8,147 nt of DNA. It comes from Opitutus sp. GAS368 (GTDB lineage Bacteria > Verrucomicrobiota > Verrucomicrobiia > Opitutales > Opitutaceae). The number at the start of each line of letters is the position of its first letter. The stretch's first letter is position 1. This document shows, in pieces, positions 6,511 to 8,147 of the stretch. The notes under the pieces were generated by a model, which ran no database searches, had not been told where the DNA came from, and saw nothing but the letters and a program-made list of their open reading frames with translations. The position numbers and the translations under genes are program-made. The stretch lies in NCBI GenBank assembly GCA_945862035.1, contig CAMAXB010000134.1, forward strand, positions 1 through 8,147. Direction: 5' to 3'.

Positions 6511-6518
6511 GTTACAAA
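6511..6518 (-). promoter_or_regulatory. Additional phased Pho half-site upstream of the array
   Basis: TTTGTAAC on the minus strand repeats the half-site core of the main array and lies exactly 33 bases (3 x 11) upstream of its first unit. The two intervening 11-base slots (6489-6496 and 6500-6507) do not match the core. It may bind an extra PhoB monomer on the same helical face. Confidence 0.4.
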
Positions 6519-6578
6519 AGGGCACCGCGAGAACTAATACCCACGCAAATCGATGAAAGAAAATGACTAGCGAAATTG

Positions 6579-7403
6579 TTACTGAACGGGAACAAATCCA
6601 ACCTGTTCAACGATTCTCTGGCCCTTTTCGCTGAGCGTAAAGGCGATGAAATCTCCCGCGATACCCGAAGCATCACCGTTGGTGTAGTAGAAGTTCGGCC
6701 GGGCGTAGGGGTACTTCTTGGCCTGCACTTCCGCCTTGGTCGGCGTACTCCCATTGATCGCCAAAACTTTGATGCCGGGCGCTCCGATGTAGGCGAGGCC
6801 GACGTAGCCGATTCCGTTCGCGTTGTTGGCGACTTCAGCCGCGATCTGCTCGTTGCCCGCCATCTTCTGCGAGGATCTCGCGTAGTCGCGGCGCTTCATC
6901 GCCAGATCCTTGAAATCCGTGTAGGTTCCCGACGAGGTGTTGCGGGTGTAGATCGAGATGGTCCCGGCCGCGGCACCCACCGCCGACCAATCCGTCACAT
7001 CGCCCGTGAAAATCTGCTCAACTTGTCGGGCGGTCAGGCCCACCAGCGGGCTCTTCTCGTTCACGATCACAGCGAGACCGTCATAGGAGACGATAATGGC
7101 CGTCATCTTGACCCCCTTGGCCGCCGCCGCCGAAACCTCCGTGGCGCGTGCCTCGCGACTCGACATGCCAATCCCTGCGGTGCCGTCAATGATCGCGGAG
7201 AGGCCCGTCGTGGATCCTTCCGCCGCAATCTCAAAGGACACATTCGGATTCATCGCCTTGAATTCCTCGGCCAGCGTCGGCACCAGTTTGGCGCCAAGGG
7301 TATCGGAGCCCTTGATGACCAGTTTCTGAGCCTGCAGCGAGCCACCCGCCAAGACAACGGCTCCGGCGACGAGAACAGATTTGAGAACGGCAAGTTTCAT
7401 CAT
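6579..7403 (-). CDS. pstS: PstS, periplasmic phosphate-binding protein (first copy, own promoter)
   Basis: This is a periplasmic phosphate receptor of the same subfamily as the second copy. The product has 274 residues from the ATG at 7403-7401, or 273 from the adjacent ATG at 7400-7398. The open frame extends to 7529, but that part lacks signal-peptide or family character and contains the Pho-box-like element, so I reject it. The signal peptide is residues 1-25, ending SLQA before mature QKLVIKG. Motifs: GSDT 32-35, EGSTTG 62-67, IGMSSR 78-83, the TRNTSSGTY loop 153-161 and NGIGYVGLAY 196-205. There is no lipobox cysteine. Differences from the second copy cluster on the surface and leave these motifs intact, so both should bind phosphate; they may differ in affinity or timing. 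A 198-base gap with its own regulatory array separates it from the porin, which suggests a separate transcription unit. Confidence 0.95.
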   Translation of the reverse strand: MMKLAVLKSVLVAGAVVLAGGSLQAQKLVIKGSDTLGAKLVPTLAEEFKAMNPNVSFEIAAEGSTTGLSAIIDGTAGIGMSSREARATEVSAAAAKGVKMTAIIVSYDGLAVIVNEKSPLVGLTARQVEQIFTGDVTDWSAVGAAAGTISIYTRNTSSGTYTDFKDLAMKRRDYARSSQKMAGNEQIAAEVANNANGIGYVGLAYIGAPGIKVLAINGSTPTKAEVQAKKYPYARPNFYYTNGDASGIAGDFIAFTLSEKGQRIVEQVGFVPVQ

Positions 7404-7458
7404 ACTTCGTTCTGACCCGTCAACCGCCTTTGGCTCCAGCGAAATTCGAAAAAATACA

Positions 7459-7476
7459 GTTACGTTTCGGTTACAG
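7459..7476 (-). promoter_or_regulatory. Pho-box-like element upstream of the first pstS
   Basis: On the minus strand CTGTAAC (7476-7470) and ACGTAAC (7465-7459) are two 7-mers with a 4-base spacer, the exact spacing of a Pho box. The GTAAC core is shared with half-sites before the porin. A TCGAAT hexamer at 7449-7444, matching TATAAT at 4 of 6 positions, begins 9 bases downstream and could be the -10. The element ends 55 bases before the pstS ATG. The rest of the 147-base helicase-pstS gap shows no convincing terminator for the helicase gene. Confidence 0.62.
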
Positions 7477-7550
7477 CAGACGCCTTTGCCCGCTTCACCG
7501 CGGAAATGAACCGCCCTCCCGCCCGGCAAGCTCCCTCTCCTTCACCGGAG

Positions 7551-8147
7551 TTACACGCCCTGCTCCGTCTCGGTCGCGGCGCTCGTCAACGTCACCAAGT
7601 CACGAAGCGACGTAAAGTGCTGGCTGAGATCGAAATCGCCGCCAAGGCCGCCGACAATGCGGTCGAAAAGCTCCTTCTTGGCGGCCTTGAGGGCCTGGAT
7701 CCGCTCCTCAATCGTGCCCGCCGTCACCATGCGGTAAACAAACACCGTACTGCGCTGCCCGATCCGGTGCACCCGGTCGACCGCCTGCATCTCGACCGCG
7801 GGATTCCACCACGGATCAAGCAGGAAAACATAGTCGGCCGCGTGCAGGGTGATGCCCGTGCCCGCGGCCTTGAGCGAAACCAGCATCACCGCCGCGCCCT
7901 GCGCGGTCTGGAACGACTGCACCGGCTTCTGGCGATCGAGCGTCATGCCGGTCAACTCGTAGCGCGGGAGATCCGGGAAATGAAGGGCGAGGGCCTCCCG
8001 CACGCGCTCCAGCAGCATCACAAACTGCGAGAAGATCACGACCTTGTGGCCGCTGCTGACGATCTCCGCCAACTTCTCGACCAGGAGATTGATCTTGCCC
8101 GAATCCGAGAGCGGCGCCTTAAGCCAGGGCAGCATGTCGGGATCGCA
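7551..8147 (-). CDS. SNF2-family helicase, C-terminal part (cut by window edge)
   Basis: The visible 198 codons are the end of a Swi2/Snf2-type DNA translocase, an ATP-dependent enzyme that moves along duplex DNA. The frame is open at base 8147, beginning CDPDMLPWL, which matches the family's CCDP stretch before the second RecA-like domain. Then follow KVVIFSQFVMLLERV at visible residues 35-49, LTGMTLDRQKPV at 65-76, motif V with SLKAAGTGITLHAADYV at 91-107, DPWWNP at 111-116, and motif VI QAVDRVHRIGQ at 121-131 with its arginine finger. The tail RMVTAGTIEERI is usual for bacterial members. It ends at the TAA at 7553-7551. Such bacterial SNF2 proteins are about 900-1,200 residues, so most of it lies outside the window. 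Nothing ties it to phosphate uptake; it is probably only a neighbour. Confidence 0.94.
   Translation of the reverse strand, partial: CDPDMLPWLKAPLSDSGKINLLVEKLAEIVSSGHKVVIFSQFVMLLERVREALALHFPDLPRYELTGMTLDRQKPVQSFQTAQGAAVMLVSLKAAGTGITLHAADYVFLLDPWWNPAVEMQAVDRVHRIGQRSTVFVYRMVTAGTIEERIQALKAAKKELFDRIVGGLGGDFDLSQHFTSLRDLVTLTSAATETEQGV

Noticed and set aside
6576..7415. Plus-strand open frame (279 codons) covering the first pstS
   Set aside because: It matches the extent of pstS almost exactly on the opposite strand and has no recognisable domain, so it is a composition shadow.
7404..7529. 42-codon N-terminal extension of the first pstS
   Set aside because: It would bury the signal peptide inside the protein and translate through the Pho-box-like element; the second pstS begins directly with its signal peptide.
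7500..7550. Intrinsic terminator after the helicase gene
   Set aside because: The GC-rich stretch gives only 4-bp stems and no T-run follows; the T-run near 7449-7454 belongs to the region after the Pho-box-like element and has no stem before it.
1..8147. tRNA or rRNA genes, CRISPR arrays, insertion sequences or attachment sites
   Set aside because: The sequence is almost filled by eight same-strand genes; the gaps (30-198 bases) contain no tRNA-like fold, no array of spaced long repeats and no transposase or terminal inverted repeats.

Overview
The window is a phosphate-acquisition locus. All eight genes lie on the minus strand, so transcription runs from high to low coordinates. The base composition is GC-rich. 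Most starts lack a recognisable Shine-Dalgarno sequence, and the porin has a helical segment after its signal peptide. Together with the style of the PstS proteins this suggests a Gram-negative bacterium of the Verrucomicrobiota, perhaps Opitutaceae. That assignment is an inference from resemblance, not a measured result; the outer-membrane porin does make a diderm envelope clear.

Layout in order of transcription. (1) 8147-7551: C-terminal part of a SNF2-family helicase, cut by the window edge and probably unrelated to the rest. (2) 7550-7404: intergenic region with a two-repeat Pho-box-like element. (3) 7403-6579: a first pstS, a periplasmic phosphate-binding protein. (4) 6578-6381: intergenic region with the clearest regulatory signal here, three PhoB-type half-sites at exact 11-bp spacing plus a fourth half-site 33 bp further upstream in the same phase. 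(5) 6380-4995: a putative outer-membrane porin. (6) 4964-4158: a second pstS, about 77% identical to the first over the mature protein. (7) 4050-2446 pstC, 2442-1375 pstA and 1381-512 pstB: the inner-membrane permease pair and the ATPase, with abutting or overlapping ends. (8) 381-1: the first 127 codons of phoU, cut by the window edge.

How the genes fit together: the porin would let phosphate cross the outer membrane, two paralogous PstS proteins would capture it in the periplasm, PstC/PstA would form the membrane channel, PstB would power it, and PhoU would link transport to PhoR/PhoB signalling. The Pho-box-like elements before the first pstS and before the porin fit induction by phosphate starvation as two transcription units, pstS alone and porin-pstS-pstCAB(-phoU).

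I see no undescribed defence, mobile or RNA system. The points most worth a second look are the porin between two pstS copies, the roughly 230-residue extra-membrane insert in PstC, the helically phased Pho-box array, and smaller palindromes near the porin promoter and start. There is no stretch over 300 bases without a gene.
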